8,381 nucleotides of DNA. Origin: Actinomycetota bacterium (GTDB lineage Bacteria; Actinomycetota; Acidimicrobiia; Acidimicrobiales; Ilumatobacteraceae). The notes under the pieces are model-generated. The model had not been told where the DNA came from. It saw only the letters and a program-made list of their open reading frames with translations, and did no database searches. The DNA lies in NCBI GenBank assembly GCA_005788205.1, contig SXYT01000098.1, forward strand, positions 1-8,381, in the 5' to 3' direction. The position numbers and the translations under genes are program-made. Of this stretch, positions 1 to 6,343 are shown one piece after another; position 1 is the first letter of the stretch; the number at the start of each line of letters is the position of its first letter.

Positions 1-1567
1 CTGCGCCGGCATGGCCGCCGACCTCTTCGAGAGCTACGAGGTGACCCTGGTCGCCTCGATCATCCTCGGTGTGGCCGCGTTCAACTCGATCGGTCTCAAC
101 CCGGCGATGGGACTCGTGTTCCCGCTGGCCGCGCGCGCCATCGGCGTGATCGCGTCGATCGCGGGTGTCTTCGCCGTGAAGGCGAAGGAGGGCGAGACCG
201 ACGCGCTGAAGCCGATCAACCGCGGATTCCTGGTTGCCGGTTCGCTCACGCTCGTCGGCACGCTCGCGCTCGCCCTCGGCTACGTGGGCAACGCCAAGGG
301 AACCGCCGGCCCCAAGGTCGTGCTCATGAGCGGCGCCGGTTGGCGCGTCTTCGGCGCTGTCGCCGTCGGCCTCGCGCTCGCCCAGCTGGTCAGCCGCCTC
401 ACCGAGTACTACACCGCAACACACCACAAGCCCGTGAAGGAAATCGCCGCATCGGCCGAGACAGGCCCGGCCACCGCCATCCTGTCCGGCACCGCATACG
501 GCCTCGAGAGCTCGGTCTACGCGGTCGTTGCGATCGCAGTCGCCATCGGCGTGGCCCTCGGCCTCGGCGGCGGCAACCTGACCTTCTCGCTCTACCTCGT
601 GGCCCTCTGCGGCATGGGCATGCTCGCCACCACCGGTGTCATCGTCTCCGAGGACACCTTCGGGCCCGTCTCCGACAACGCGGCGGGCATCGCCGAGATG
701 TCGGGCGAGTTCCACGGCGAGCCCCAGAAGATCATGGTCAGCCTCGACGCAGTCGGCAACACCACGAAGGCCGTCACGAAGGGATTCGCCATCGGCTCGG
801 CCGTCATCGCGGCAGTCGCGCTGTTCGCGTCATTCATCGAGATCGCAGGCGCCGAGCTCGGCGTGAAAATCGACAACCTTGCTGACGGCGTGTTCAAGGC
901 ACAGGAGCTCGCCATCAACGTTGCGGACCCGAAGATCTTCATCGGTCTCCTCATCGGCGGGGCCGTGCCGTTCCTCTTCTCCGCCCTCTCCATCCGCGCC
1001 GTCGGCCGCACAGCCGGCGTCGTGGTGCAGGAGGTGCGCAAGCAGTTCAAGGACGGCGGCATCATGGCCGGCACCAAGAAGCCCGAATACGGCCCGGTCA
1101 TTGACATCTGCACGGAAGCCTCGCTGCGCGAGCTGACCACCCCGGCCCTGCTCGCGGTGCTGACACCCGTCATCGTCGGGTTCGGGATCGGCTGGCAGGC
1201 ACTCGGTGGCTTCCTCGCGGCGGTCATCCTCACCGGCCAGCTGATGGCGAACTACCTCAGCAATGCCGGAGGCGCGTGGGACAACGCAAAGAAGTACATC
1301 GATGACGGCCACCACGGCGGCAAGGGCTCCGAGCCGTACAAGGCGGCGGTCATCTCCGACACAGTCGGCGACCCGTTCAAGGACACCGCCGGCCCGGCAC
1401 TGAACCCGCTCATCAAGGTGATGAACCTGGTGTCGCTCCTCGTGCTCCCCGCCATCATCTCGAACCAGGACAACGACGGTCTCCGCCTCACCATCGCAGC
1501 GGTGGCCACCGTGATCCTTGCGGCCTCGGTCGCGAGGTCCTCGCGCCAGAGCGCAACGATCTCCTGA
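1..1567 (+). CDS. hppA: Membrane-bound proton-translocating pyrophosphatase, K+-independent type (5' end outside window)
   Basis: This integral membrane enzyme hydrolyses cytoplasmic pyrophosphate and pumps H+ across the membrane. The reading frame is already open at the left edge: base 1 is the last base of a codon and the next codons read Cys-Ala-Gly-Met, the end of the conserved acidic loop ...GDCAGMAADLFESYE. The ATG at 11 is therefore an internal Met, and roughly the first quarter of the protein, including the main PPi-binding loop, is missing. Numbered from that Met, visible family motifs are DTFGPVSDNAAGIAEMS (215-231), GNTTKAVTKGFAIGSA (249-264), the NYLSNAGGAWDNAKKYID stretch (414-431) and the C-terminal acidic loop DTVGDPFKDTAGP (450-462). 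Many hydrophobic helices lie between them. Lys253 with Thr256 in GNTTKAVT is the signature of the K+-independent subclass; K+-dependent enzymes have Ala there. H+ rather than Na+ specificity is inferred from this subclass. The gene is followed by a strong terminator, so it ends its own transcript. Confidence 0.97.
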   Translation, partial: CAGMAADLFESYEVTLVASIILGVAAFNSIGLNPAMGLVFPLAARAIGVIASIAGVFAVKAKEGETDALKPINRGFLVAGSLTLVGTLALALGYVGNAKGTAGPKVVLMSGAGWRVFGAVAVGLALAQLVSRLTEYYTATHHKPVKEIAASAETGPATAILSGTAYGLESSVYAVVAIAVAIGVALGLGGGNLTFSLYLVALCGMGMLATTGVIVSEDTFGPVSDNAAGIAEMSGEFHGEPQKIMVSLDAVGNTTKAVTKGFAIGSAVIAAVALFASFIEIAGAELGVKIDNLADGVFKAQELAINVADPKIFIGLLIGGAVPFLFSALSIRAVGRTAGVVVQEVRKQFKDGGIMAGTKKPEYGPVIDICTEASLRELTTPALLAVLTPVIVGFGIGWQALGGFLAAVILTGQLMANYLSNAGGAWDNAKKYIDDGHHGGKGSEPYKAAVISDTVGDPFKDTAGPALNPLIKVMNLVSLLVLPAIISNQDNDGLRLTIAAVATVILAASVARSSRQSATIS

Positions 1568-1580
1568 TCACAGGGACTGG

Positions 1581-1612
1581 AAAAGCCCGGGCCGCGAGGC
1601 CCGGGCTTTTTT
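1581..1612 (+). terminator. Strong intrinsic terminator after hppA, symmetric
   Basis: A perfect 13-bp stem is formed by 1581-1593 and 1598-1610 around a GCGA tetraloop. The stem core is GC-only (GCCCGGGCC) and is flanked by AAAA on the left and a six-T run (1607-1612) on the right. It starts 13 bases after the hppA stop. Because the A and T flanks mirror each other it could also stop transcription arriving on the minus strand, for example readthrough from the fae operon across the SCP2-like gene. Confidence 0.93.
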
Positions 1613-1616
1613 CGTT

Positions 1617-1692
1617 CCCGCACGGCGCACCGGGTTGGCAATGTGCGCCCGCACGGCGCACCGGGTTGGCAATGTGCGCCCGCACGGCGCAC
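1617..1692. repeat. 31-bp tandem repeat (about 2.45 copies) with internal inverted repeats
   Basis: Two exact 31-bp copies occupy 1617-1647 and 1648-1678, and the first 14 bases of a third copy follow at 1679-1692. Each unit starts CCCGCACGGCGCAC and contains TTGGCA. The arm GGCGCAC lies at 1624-1630, 1655-1661 and 1686-1692; its exact complement GTGCGCC lies at 1643-1649 and 1674-1680. The arms can pair with 12-nt loops or, alternatively, with 5-nt loops (1643-1649 with 1655-1661, and 1674-1680 with 1686-1692). The array fills the space between the hppA terminator and the start of the SCP2-like gene. The period is not a multiple of three, so it is not expected to be coding. Confidence 0.9.
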
Positions 1693-1695
1693 AAT
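1666..1695 (+). promoter_or_regulatory. Putative promoter of the SCP2-like gene, embedded in the repeat
   Basis: TTGGCA (1666-1671, five of six bases of the -35 consensus) is followed after 18 bases by CACAAT (1690-1695, four of six bases of the -10 consensus). The -10 box ends seven bases before the ATG at 1703, the right distance for a transcript that begins at or next to the start codon. A second copy of TTGGCA sits one repeat unit upstream at 1635-1640. The assignment is by sequence resemblance only. Confidence 0.4.
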
Positions 1696-1702
1696 GGTCG
1701 CC

Positions 1703-2092
1703 ATGCGCTACCTCAGCCTGGAGTGGATCGACGCGATGGCCGCCGCGGTGCGCGGGAACCCGGAGCTCCAGCAACTCGCGTCGACCACCACGCTCGGGGT
1801 CACCCAGATCGTCACCGACGGTCCCGAGGGCAACGTGCTCTACCACCTGCAGCTGCGTGACGGCGCTGCCGAGTTCGGCGCCGGCCAGGCACCCGCCGAG
1901 GACGTCCGCATGGAGCAGACCTGGGACACCGCTGTCGGCGTTGCCACCCACACCCTGCCGGCGCAGGAGGCCTTCGCGAAGGGCCTGGTGAGGATCGGCG
2001 GGGACATCCAGAAGTTGATCGGCGCCGACCCGGTGTTCGCGGCATTGAGCGGAGCGTTCGACTCCGTGCGCATGCGCACCGAGTACGCCTGA
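1703..2092 (+). CDS. SCP2-like (sterol carrier protein type) small lipid-carrier-domain protein
   Basis: This is a predicted soluble 129-residue protein made of a single domain. It begins MRYLSLEWIDAMAAAV and ends with a helical segment containing FAKGLVRIGGDIQKLI (91-106). That layout (N-terminal helix, a beta-rich middle with YHLQLRDGAAEF at 47-58, then an AFAKGLVRIGGD turn) is like actinobacterial SCP2 sterol-transfer-family proteins, which have a hydrophobic pocket for lipids or acyl groups. The ligand is unknown and no catalytic motif is visible. Possible starts are ATG 1694 (adds Met-Val-Ala) and ATG 1703. There is no Shine-Dalgarno sequence for either. I prefer 1703 because a CACAAT box lies seven bases upstream, overlapping the 1694 ATG. 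A GTG at 1643 would place repeat sequence in the protein and is unlikely. The gene is transcribed away from hppA and converges on fae, with one base between the two stop codons. Confidence 0.72.
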   Translation: MRYLSLEWIDAMAAAVRGNPELQQLASTTTLGVTQIVTDGPEGNVLYHLQLRDGAAEFGAGQAPAEDVRMEQTWDTAVGVATHTLPAQEAFAKGLVRIGGDIQKLIGADPVFAALSGAFDSVRMRTEYA

Positions 2093-2093
2093 C

Positions 2094-2606
2094 TCAGCCG
2101 CGCCTGAAGTAGGGGTTTGCCGGGTCGAGCATCGCCGAGAGCGCTTCCTTCGCGCCCGGCCCACCCGAGGCGATCATCCTGAACGCGGCGAGTGTCGCTG
2201 CGGAGTTGTTCGCGAACACCGCCTCCTCGTCCGTGGCGGCGGGGTCCACCCAGACAGCGGCGATGACGAGGTGACTGTCGAGGTCGCGCGGGAGGAGTTT
2301 CTCCTTGATCGCTTCGCCGGTGCCGGCCGCGATGCCGGCCTGAGCGGCACCCCACGTGAGCACCCCGTGCCTCTCCCCCTCAACCGTCGCCTTGTTGACG
2401 AAGAGGGTGAACGGTCGCACGGGGACCCCGGGTCTCGCGACGGCAACGAACGGCACGTGGCCCTCCCGCGGCGTCGCGAGGGCGGTCACCCAGGACTCGC
2501 TGACGGGGCCCGCACGGTGGCCGAGGACGATGTTGACGTGGGCAGCATTCGGGCCCTCCCCTGCGAAGCCCTCGCCGACATGGGGCAGGGTGCCGGACGG
2601 TCTCAT
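2094..2606 (-). CDS. fae: Formaldehyde-activating enzyme (Fae) family protein
   Basis: The protein has 170 residues, the usual length for Fae. Characterised Fae condenses formaldehyde with tetrahydromethanopterin to methylene-H4MPT in the cytoplasm. Family features are GEGFAGEGPNAAHVNIVLG (11-29), containing the catalytic His23; PFTLFVNKATV (65-75), carrying the conserved Lys72 and Thr74; and WGAAQAGIAAG (85-95), with the conserved Gln89. Differences from methylotroph Fae are His-Val-Asn in place of His-Ile-Asp after the catalytic histidine, and AAQAG in place of the usual PAQHG. The C-terminal tail after about residue 145 is also not obviously Fae-like. Family membership is clear, but the true pterin partner and substrate are uncertain, because most Actinobacteria are not known to make H4MPT. 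The ATG overlaps the stop of the upstream oxygenase gene (ATGA) and has a good GGGAGG ribosome-binding site, so translation is probably coupled. This is the last gene of the minus-strand run. Confidence 0.85.
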   Translation of the reverse strand: MRPSGTLPHVGEGFAGEGPNAAHVNIVLGHRAGPVSESWVTALATPREGHVPFVAVARPGVPVRPFTLFVNKATVEGERHGVLTWGAAQAGIAAGTGEAIKEKLLPRDLDSHLVIAAVWVDPAATDEEAVFANNSAATLAAFRMIASGGPGAKEALSAMLDPANPYFRRG

Positions 2607-3316
2607 GCCGGGAGCCTCCCGTAGCGGCCGAGTTTCAGTTCGTCGTTCGAGTCAGTTCCCGGCTCGGTGTCATAGGCCAGCAGGGCAACATGGCGCGGGA
2701 CGGCCCCCGACACTCGTGACACACGGTGCAGGCTCCACCGACCGTTGAAGAGCATCAGGGTGCCCGGGGTCATCGGCTCGATGCGGACGAGGTCGTCACG
2801 TTCCCCCCGACGTACTGCCTCGACCGTGGCGGTGTTCTCGTCGGCGGCGGAGCGCACCTGCGGCACGTTCTCGAAGTGCCCGCCGGCAAGCGACGGCTGG
2901 ATCGCGATGGAGACAACGAAGTCGGTCTGGTCGAAGTGCCAGCCGAGCTCGTGACCGTCGCGCATCACTGCCAGGTTCAGCGCACCGAACGGGTCCGCAT
3001 AGCGGTGCAGGCGTTCCCGGCCGAGCACACGCGCCGCAAAGTCCATCAGCGGGTCCCACTCGTACAGGGCCCTGATCGCGCTGTCCGGCGGGAACTGGTC
3101 GTACGCGACCACCTCGAGGTTCGCGTTGTAGGTGGTGTGGTACGCGACCTCCGACAGGCGGTCGCACTCGGCGACGAGACCCTCGAGGGCCCCCTCGCGG
3201 ACGAACCCGGGCAGCACCACCACGTGCTCGCGGGCGAACTCCGCGGCGAGGCGCGCGATGAGGGCGACGTCATCCAGCGGCCACCGGTCAGTGTCGACCA
3301 GCGCCGCGGGACCCAT
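2603..3316 (-). CDS. 2-oxoglutarate/Fe(II)-dependent oxygenase, ArpA/BesD (HalD)-like, hydroxylase-type active site
   Basis: This predicted cytoplasmic 237-residue enzyme should use O2 and 2-oxoglutarate to oxidise a small molecule. The iron ligands are visible as His127 and Asp129 in LGWHFDQTDF, plus His197 in GRWSLHRVSRV; Arg208 (PRHVALLAYDTEPG) fits the 2-oxoglutarate-binding arginine. The order WHFD, AGGHFENVP (144-152), PGTLMLFNGR (184-193), SLHRV, LAYDTEPG resembles the ArpA group, which includes the amino-acid halogenase BesD. Halogenases of that group carry Gly where this protein has Asp129, so hydroxylation (or oxidative demethylation) rather than chlorination is expected. The substrate is unknown. 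The start at 3316 is preferred because the mdh stop and this ATG share one base (TGATG); an in-frame extension to 3430 would lie inside mdh and is Arg-rich, lacking family resemblance. Its own stop overlaps the fae ATG, so mdh, this gene and fae form a coupled set. Confidence 0.82.
   Translation of the reverse strand: MGPAALVDTDRWPLDDVALIARLAAEFAREHVVVLPGFVREGALEGLVAECDRLSEVAYHTTYNANLEVVAYDQFPPDSAIRALYEWDPLMDFAARVLGRERLHRYADPFGALNLAVMRDGHELGWHFDQTDFVVSIAIQPSLAGGHFENVPQVRSAADENTATVEAVRRGERDDLVRIEPMTPGTLMLFNGRWSLHRVSRVSGAVPRHVALLAYDTEPGTDSNDELKLGRYGRLPA
2615..2620 (-). promoter_or_regulatory. Ribosome-binding site of fae
   Basis: On the minus strand GGGAGG lies eight bases before the fae ATG at 2606, inside the last codons of the oxygenase gene. 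It is the clearest Shine-Dalgarno sequence in the window. It supports this start and suggests that fae is translated efficiently despite overlapping the upstream stop codon. Confidence 0.75.
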
Positions 3317-4302
3317 CAGATCAGCCCGAGCTTCTTCACCTCGTCGCGCTCCTCTGCGAGCTCGGCGACCGAGGCATCGATCTTCGTGCGGCTGTACGCA
3401 TCGATGTCGAGACCCTGCACGATCGACCATTCACCGTCCCGGCAGACGCACGGGAAGGACGAGATGAGTCCCTCGGGCACTCCGTAGCTGCCGTCCGACG
3501 GCACCGCCATGGACACCCAGTCGCCCTCGGCGGTGCCGAGCGCCCATGAGCGCATGTGGTCGATTGCGGCGTTCGCAGCCGACGCCGCGGATGACAGGCC
3601 CCGTGCCTTGATGATCGCGGCACCGCGCTTGGCCACCGTGGGGATGAACTCACCGTCCAGCCATGCCTGGTCGTTCACCTGCTGCGCGGCGTTCTTGCCG
3701 TCCACCTCGCAGTGGAACAGGTCCGGGTACTGCGTGCTCGAGTGATTGCCCCAGATGGTCATCTTCTTGATCGACGACACCGGCTTGCCGAGCTTTGTCG
3801 CGAGCTGGGAGACCGCGCGGTTGTGGTCGAGGCGGGTCATCGCGGTGAAGCGGCGGGGGTCGAGGCCCTTCGCGTTGTTCATCGCGATCAGGGCGTTCGT
3901 GTTCGCCGGGTTGCCGACCACGAGGACCTTCACGTCCTTCCTCGCCGCGGCGGCGAGCGCCCGGCCCTGGGGCTTGAAGATGCCGCCGTTCGCGCTCAGC
4001 AGGTCACCGCGCTCCATCCCGTCCTTGCGCGGCATCGCACCCACGAGGAACGCCGCACCGGCATCGCCGAACGCGGTCTCGGCATTGTCGGTGCCGACGA
4101 CGCCGGCGAGCAACGGGAACGCACAGTCATCGAGCTCCATGCGTACGCCCTCGAGCGCACCGAGAGCAGGGGTGATCTCGAGGAGCTGGAGGATCACGGG
4201 CTGGTCCGGGCCGAACACGGCCCCGGAAGCGATGCGGAACAGGAGGCTGTAGCCGATCTGGCCGGCTGCACCGGTCACGGCAACACGTATTGGGGTTGTC
4301 AT
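3316..4302 (-). CDS. mdh: Malate dehydrogenase (NAD-dependent)
   Basis: The 328-residue enzyme interconverts malate and oxaloacetate in the TCA cycle. The Rossmann motif GAAGQIG is at 11-17, and Glu42 at the end of the second strand (LLEI) favours NAD over NADP. Substrate-binding Arg92 and Arg98 are in PRKDGMERGD, Asn131 is in GNPANTN, Asp159 and Arg162 are in LDHNRA, and the catalytic His187 is in IWGNHSSTQYPD. Length and sequence fit the actinobacterial form throughout, down to the C-terminal ELAEERDEVKKLGLI. The start is set at the ATG at 4302 (MTTPIRVAVTG). An upstream in-frame start would add a Pro-rich 11-residue extension not seen in the family. There is no convincing Shine-Dalgarno sequence, but a TACGCT box seven bases upstream suggests a leaderless transcript. 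It lies 87 bp downstream of the acyltransferase gene and overlaps the oxygenase start by one base. Confidence 0.97.
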   Translation of the reverse strand: MTTPIRVAVTGAAGQIGYSLLFRIASGAVFGPDQPVILQLLEITPALGALEGVRMELDDCAFPLLAGVVGTDNAETAFGDAGAAFLVGAMPRKDGMERGDLLSANGGIFKPQGRALAAAARKDVKVLVVGNPANTNALIAMNNAKGLDPRRFTAMTRLDHNRAVSQLATKLGKPVSSIKKMTIWGNHSSTQYPDLFHCEVDGKNAAQQVNDQAWLDGEFIPTVAKRGAAIIKARGLSSAASAANAAIDHMRSWALGTAEGDWVSMAVPSDGSYGVPEGLISSFPCVCRDGEWSIVQGLDIDAYSRTKIDASVAELAEERDEVKKLGLI

Positions 4303-4309
4303 GATCCCA

Positions 4310-4315
4310 AGCGTA
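4310..4315 (-). promoter_or_regulatory. Putative -10 box for leaderless mdh transcript
   Basis: On the minus strand TACGCT ends seven bases before the mdh ATG. This is the same geometry as at the metF and SCP2-like starts. Upstream, TTGGGT (19-base spacer) and TTGCCC (14-base spacer) are only weak -35 candidates. The 87-bp gap upstream of mdh, larger than other gaps in this gene run, is consistent with an independent promoter here. I see no clear intrinsic terminator in that gap. Confidence 0.35.
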
Positions 4316-4389
4316 GGCACCGGGGCACCGGGCAACCCAATGCCGCGGCGCCCTGTGACACCTGCACGCGCGGGGCCCGGAGGGGCCGA

Positions 4390-6321
4390 CTAGCCCCGCA
4401 CCTTGGCCACGATCTCTGCCACGTACCTGTCCTGGCCGGCGTCGTTCGGGTGGACCTTGTCCTTGGCGAACCACTCTGGATGGTCCTTCGAGATGGTGTG
4501 CCAGTCGAGGACCACGACGTTCGGGTAGCGGCCCTGGAGGGCGTAGATGATGTCGTTGTTGATCCGTTCGTACTCGCGCGTGGGGACCCGCACGGTGAGC
4601 ACGATGACCCTGTCCACCTCTGCGAGTGGTTTCATCAACTTGTCGAACAGGGATGCCCTGGTGGTGCCGTTCGTGCCGAGGTGAATGACCACGGTCTCGC
4701 CGAGTTCCTTCGTCGACCTGTAGTAATTGAAAATCTGCAGAGCATCGAGTGGCTGGCGGTTCTTCGCGGCGTCAACAGTGAAACCCTGTGCCGCCAGCTT
4801 CCTCGCCGATCCGAGCATGACCGAATCGCCGACAGCGAGCACATCGATGATCTTCGGTGGTGACGTGGTGGGCATCGGCACCGTCGTCTGGCCCGGCGCC
4901 AGGGTGGGCCTGGGCGCGATCGTGGGGATGGTCACGACCGCCACCTCGTTGTCGTCGAGGTTGGCGGTGATGTCGTCCTGGATCACGCGGGCAGTCGCCA
5001 TGGAGCCGAATGCGAACAACGGGAGGACCGATGCGAGCAGCACGGCCGTGGACAACCGGCGCCGCGCCTTGAGGCCGCCCGGATCGGTCGGGTTGCGCCA
5101 CCGCCGCCAGGCCAGCCCGAGCGCACCGGCGCGCACAGGCAGCTCCACGAGCCGGTACGACGCCTCTGACACGGCAACCGTCACGGCCATCAGGCCGGCG
5201 AACTCGCGCAGCGTCAGCGGGGTGCCCGTGGTCTTGCGGTAGAGCTGGAAGATGGTCCAGTGGTACAGGTAGATCCCGTAGCTGCGTGTGCCCACCCACA
5301 CGAGGACAGGGTTGCCGAGCACGTACCGGCCGAGCACGCTGCGCGGCTTGGTGACGGCCATGATCACCACCACCGACGCCAGGCCCACCATCAGAAAGCC
5401 GCCCCTGTACAGCAGGTCGTAGGCGTGCTGTGTCTCACCGCGCACCACATCACGGAACGTCCAGCACATCCACCCGAGTGCGGCCAGCGCGACGGCACCG
5501 AGTGTGTCGAACACCTTGTTGCTCTCGCGCGGCCCGCGGCGCACGAGGGCCCACGGCCGCCACACCATGGCGAGTGCCGCACCCAGGAACAGCCCGCTCG
5601 CGCGACTGAACGTGCCGAGATAGAGAAAGTCCGTCCGCAGGACCTGCCTGCCGAGGAACGACATGTACTGGTCCGGGGTCTCCACGATCGTGCCGACAGG
5701 CCCGGTGCGATGGATCATCGCTGTCGCCACGGCGACCGCGACCGCGCACAGGACGAACCACACCGCGAGCACCGGCGACGTGCGGGGCCTCACGCGCCGC
5801 ATGAGCACCCACATGACGGGCGGCCAGAGGATGTAGAACTGCTCCTCCACCGCGAGTGACCACAGGTGACGCAGCGGTGCGAAGGCGAAAGAACTGGTGT
5901 AGCTGGAGCCGGTCCAGATCTGGAACCAGTTGGCACCGTAGAAGAGACCACCGAGCGTGTCCCCGCGGAGCATCCCCAGGCGGTCCCTGTCCCAGATCGC
6001 GCACCAGACGGCGAGCAGTGTGAGGAGAAGCCAGAGAGCAGGGAGGAGCCGTCTCGCCCTGCGGAGCCAGAAATTGCGCAGTGAGATCACGCCCGTGCGC
6101 TCACGTTCGGCGACGAGCAGGAGCGTGATGAGGTACCCGGAGATCACGAAGAACACCTCGACCCCGAGGAACCCGCCACCGAGCCACCTGCTGTCGGCGT
6201 GGTACACGACCACAGCGATGACCGCGAGGGCGCGCAACCCGTCAAGGCCCGGCATGTACGGCACGGTGGGTCCGCGCCGCGTCCCCCATGCAGGGGTCCC
6301 CTGTTCGCTCCGAGTGCTCAT
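4390..6321 (-). CDS. Membrane acyltransferase (acyltransferase-3 family) with C-terminal SGNH domain, OatA-like
   Basis: This is a 643-residue two-part envelope enzyme. Residues about 24-445 are an acyltransferase-3 membrane domain with around ten or eleven hydrophobic helices. It begins PGLDGLRALAVIAVVVYH with the conserved His41, followed by GVEVFFVISGYLIT (53-66), RRARRLLPAL (87-96) and HLWSLAVEEQFYILWP (152-167). A Pro/Thr-rich linker (about 463-489) leads to an SGNH esterase-like domain. There the nucleophile is Ser500 in AVGDSVMLG, Asn551 is in GTNGT, and Asp621 and His624 are in DKVHPND. Proteins of this design, such as OatA, move acyl groups through the membrane and O-acylate peptidoglycan or polysaccharides outside the cell. 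The acceptor here is unknown. The ATG at 6321 is chosen; a TTG at 6351 would overlap the metF stop. It follows metF by 22 bp and may be cotranscribed with it, although its role is unrelated to one-carbon metabolism. Confidence 0.92.
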   Translation of the reverse strand: MSTRSEQGTPAWGTRRGPTVPYMPGLDGLRALAVIAVVVYHADSRWLGGGFLGVEVFFVISGYLITLLLVAERERTGVISLRNFWLRRARRLLPALWLLLTLLAVWCAIWDRDRLGMLRGDTLGGLFYGANWFQIWTGSSYTSSFAFAPLRHLWSLAVEEQFYILWPPVMWVLMRRVRPRTSPVLAVWFVLCAVAVAVATAMIHRTGPVGTIVETPDQYMSFLGRQVLRTDFLYLGTFSRASGLFLGAALAMVWRPWALVRRGPRESNKVFDTLGAVALAALGWMCWTFRDVVRGETQHAYDLLYRGGFLMVGLASVVVIMAVTKPRSVLGRYVLGNPVLVWVGTRSYGIYLYHWTIFQLYRKTTGTPLTLREFAGLMAVTVAVSEASYRLVELPVRAGALGLAWRRWRNPTDPGGLKARRRLSTAVLLASVLPLFAFGSMATARVIQDDITANLDDNEVAVVTIPTIAPRPTLAPGQTTVPMPTTSPPKIIDVLAVGDSVMLGSARKLAAQGFTVDAAKNRQPLDALQIFNYYRSTKELGETVVIHLGTNGTTRASLFDKLMKPLAEVDRVIVLTVRVPTREYERINNDIIYALQGRYPNVVVLDWHTISKDHPEWFAKDKVHPNDAGQDRYVAEIVAKVRG

Positions 6322-6343
6322 CGATCCGGGTGCGCGCAGCGCA

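Noticed and set aside
1617..1692. CRISPR-like array
   Set aside because: The repeats are directly adjacent with no unique spacers and there are fewer than three full copies. It is a plain tandem repeat.
1643..1702. Upstream GTG (1643) and ATG (1694) starts for the SCP2-like gene
   Set aside because: The GTG start would translate tandem-repeat DNA with no family similarity. The 1694 ATG overlaps the best -10-like box. Neither has a Shine-Dalgarno sequence, though 1694 cannot be fully excluded.
2610..2620. Inverted repeat GGGAG-C-CTCCC before fae
   Set aside because: The centre is a single base, too tight for a hairpin. The sequence is explained by the fae ribosome-binding site and oxygenase codons.
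3317..3430. N-terminal extension of the oxygenase into mdh
   Set aside because: The added 38 residues are Arg-rich, lie wholly within mdh coding sequence, and precede the ATG that overlaps the mdh stop in the usual coupled manner.
2726..3487. 253-codon open frame on the plus strand opposite the oxygenase and the end of mdh
   Set aside because: The oxygenase on the other strand has a full set of catalytic motifs; this frame has none and is a composition artefact.
4303..4335. N-terminal 11-residue extension of Mdh
   Set aside because: The family normally begins a few residues before the VAVTGAAGQIG motif, and the extension would cover the putative -10 box.
4341..4389. Possible terminator after the acyltransferase gene (GGCCC/GGGCC pairing on the minus strand)
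   Set aside because: The stem is short, several GC pairings compete, and there is no T run, so it cannot be told from background in this GC-rich sequence.
3712..4863. 383-codon open frame on the plus strand opposite mdh and the acyltransferase C-terminus
   Set aside because: It overlaps two conserved genes completely and spans their intergenic gap. The translation is His/Arg/Asp-rich with no family resemblance.
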